A stretch of DNA of 64,000 nucleotides from Poriferisulfidus sp965221375. Lineage in GTDB: Bacteria > Pseudomonadota > Gammaproteobacteria > Poriferisulfidales > Poriferisulfidaceae. Below the pieces are notes generated by a model. That model was not told the DNA's origin, made no database searches, and saw only the letters and a program-made list of their open reading frames with translations. The stretch covers positions 744,001 to 808,000 of the forward strand of contig OZ244883.1 in assembly GCA_965221375.1 (NCBI GenBank). The letters are read 5' to 3'. This document shows positions 62,966 to 64,000 of this stretch, piece after piece (position 1 is the first letter of the stretch; each line of letters starts with the position of its first letter). A program made the position numbers and the translations under genes.

Positions 62966-64000
62966 GTGCATTTACATATTTTGGGCGTTGCCGGCAGTTT
63001 TATGGCCGGGATTGCTCGCATTGCTGCCGAAGCAGGCCATCGCGTGACCGGCTCCGACGCCACGTTACATCCCCCCATGAGTACGCAACTGGAACAGGCG
63101 GGGATTGACTGCATGCAGGGCTACGATCCGAAACAACTGGAAATTGCGCCCGATTGTGTCGTGGTGGGCAATGTCATGCGCCGGGGCATGCCGATCGTGG
63201 AGCAGCTACTCAACAGTTCTATTCCTTATGTATCGGGTCCCCAGTGGTTGGGTGAGAATCTGTTACGTCAGCGGCACGTGTTGGCGGTGGCGGGCACGCA
63301 TGGCAAAACGACCACCAGCGCCATGTTGGCTCATATTCTCAGTGAAGCGGGGCAAGAGCCCGGTTATTTGATCGGGGGCGTGCCGGCGTACACGCAAAAA
63401 AGTGCCCAGGCCGGGCAAGCGCCTTATTTTGTGATTGAAGCGGATGAGTACGACACCGCTTTTTTTGACAAGCGTTCCAAGTTCGTGCACTACTATCCGC
63501 GCACGTTGATTTTGAACAATCTGGAATACGACCACGCGGATATTTTTGATGATCTCGCGGCGATTCAGCGCCAGTTTCACCATCTGTTGCGCATGATGCC
63601 GGGCGGCGGACACATTTTGTATCGGAGCGATGATGTGCATCTACGCGAAGTCCTGGAGATGGGCTGCTGGACTCCGGCGGAGACGTTTGGTTTTGGTGCC
63701 GAATGCGACTGGCGATGCCTGTGGGAGCCGTCGGGCGTCTGGGCGATTGAATATCGCGGACAAAGTCAGCAGACCACTGACTATCATCCGCTTGGTGCAC
63801 ATAACGCCTTGAATGCGACCGCCGCAGTTGCGGCCGCCGCCCATGTGGGCATCCCCATCCACACCGCCATGCAGGCGTTGGCAAGCTTCGAAGGCGTGTT
63901 GCGCCGGCTTCATCCCACCGCGGTGACTTTAGGAAGTGGGCAGGAGGCGAGGAAAGTGTGGTTGTATGACGATTTCGCCCATCATCCGAGCGAGATGCGC
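62966..64000 (+). CDS. mpl: UDP-N-acetylmuramate:tripeptide ligase Mpl (3' end outside window)
   Basis: Attaches recycled L-Ala-gamma-D-Glu-meso-DAP to UDP-MurNAc in cell-wall recycling. The frame runs from a GTG at 62966 to the end of the window, giving 345 codons of about 450. It starts VHLHILGVAGSFMAGIARIA, has the P-loop GTHGKTTT (110-117), the Mur-ligase block IEADEYDTAFFDKRSKFVHY (typical of Mpl), LNNLEYDHADIFDDLA and, at the very edge, DDFAHHPSEMR. No ATG fits the homology start, so GTG is preferred. Confidence 0.95.
   Translation, partial: MHLHILGVAGSFMAGIARIAAEAGHRVTGSDATLHPPMSTQLEQAGIDCMQGYDPKQLEIAPDCVVVGNVMRRGMPIVEQLLNSSIPYVSGPQWLGENLLRQRHVLAVAGTHGKTTTSAMLAHILSEAGQEPGYLIGGVPAYTQKSAQAGQAPYFVIEADEYDTAFFDKRSKFVHYYPRTLILNNLEYDHADIFDDLAAIQRQFHHLLRMMPGGGHILYRSDDVHLREVLEMGCWTPAETFGFGAECDWRCLWEPSGVWAIEYRGQSQQTTDYHPLGAHNALNATAAVAAAAHVGIPIHTAMQALASFEGVLRRLHPTAVTLGSGQEARKVWLYDDFAHHPSEMR

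Overview
This 64 kb window looks like ordinary chromosome from a gammaproteobacterium of moderate-to-high GC. The evidence is conserved gene order: gyrA-serC-pheA-hisC-tyrA-aroA-cmk-rpsA-ihfB-lapA-lapB-pyrF, valS-holC-pepA facing lptF-lptG, xerD-dsbC, purF-cvpA-SPOR protein, ndk-rlmN-hisS-yfgM-bamB-der, and smc-zipA-ligA. LPS-assembly genes (lptFG, lapAB, lpxH, an lpxA-like gene) and a TonB-dependent receptor show an outer membrane. I cannot name the genus. A DsrC-family protein hints at a sulfur-linked lineage, but that is weak evidence. No phage, IS element, CRISPR array or rRNA is visible.

Layout. 1-731 (+): the 3' end of a DnaQ-like exonuclease gene and a cysteine-free DsrC/TusE-family gene. 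812-2940 (-): a BtuB-like receptor controlled by a cobalamin riboswitch with its own terminator. 2942-15910 (-): one compact run from gyrA down to pyrF carrying aromatic amino-acid, serine, histidine-step, CMP, ribosomal S1, IHF-beta, LPS-control and pyrimidine genes, many overlapping by 4 nt. 16062-16138 (-): elongator tRNA-Met. 16249-24559 (+): gltB, dnaG and a large unrecognised protein that ends in an HPr-kinase-like P-loop. 24613-29316 (-): valS, holC, pepA. 29376-33656 (+, with an RDD gene on -): lptFG, xerD, dsbC. 33657-33926: an AT-rich island. 33927-41966 (-): AddA-like helicase-nuclease, tRNA-Leu(GAG), secG, tpiA, glmM, ftsH. 42153-47197: lpxH (+), then glycerate kinase, an L,D-transpeptidase-like gene, purF, cvpA and a SPOR gene (-). 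47407-53336 (+): ndk to der. 53346-54580 (-): cysZ, queF. 54617-64000 (+): smc, zipA, an enlarged ligA, an lpxA-like gene, yaaA and a partial mpl.

Most genes are housekeeping. The main departures are: an 865-residue LigA whose helix-hairpin-helix region appears triplicated; the 638-residue protein with a terminal HPrK-type Walker A; a DsrC-like protein without cysteine; an LpxA homologue with a changed active-site position; an EPSP synthase with mostly class II signatures next to, but not fused with, tyrA; Asn at the GyrA Ser83 position; and gltB and addA-like genes lacking their usual partner genes nearby.
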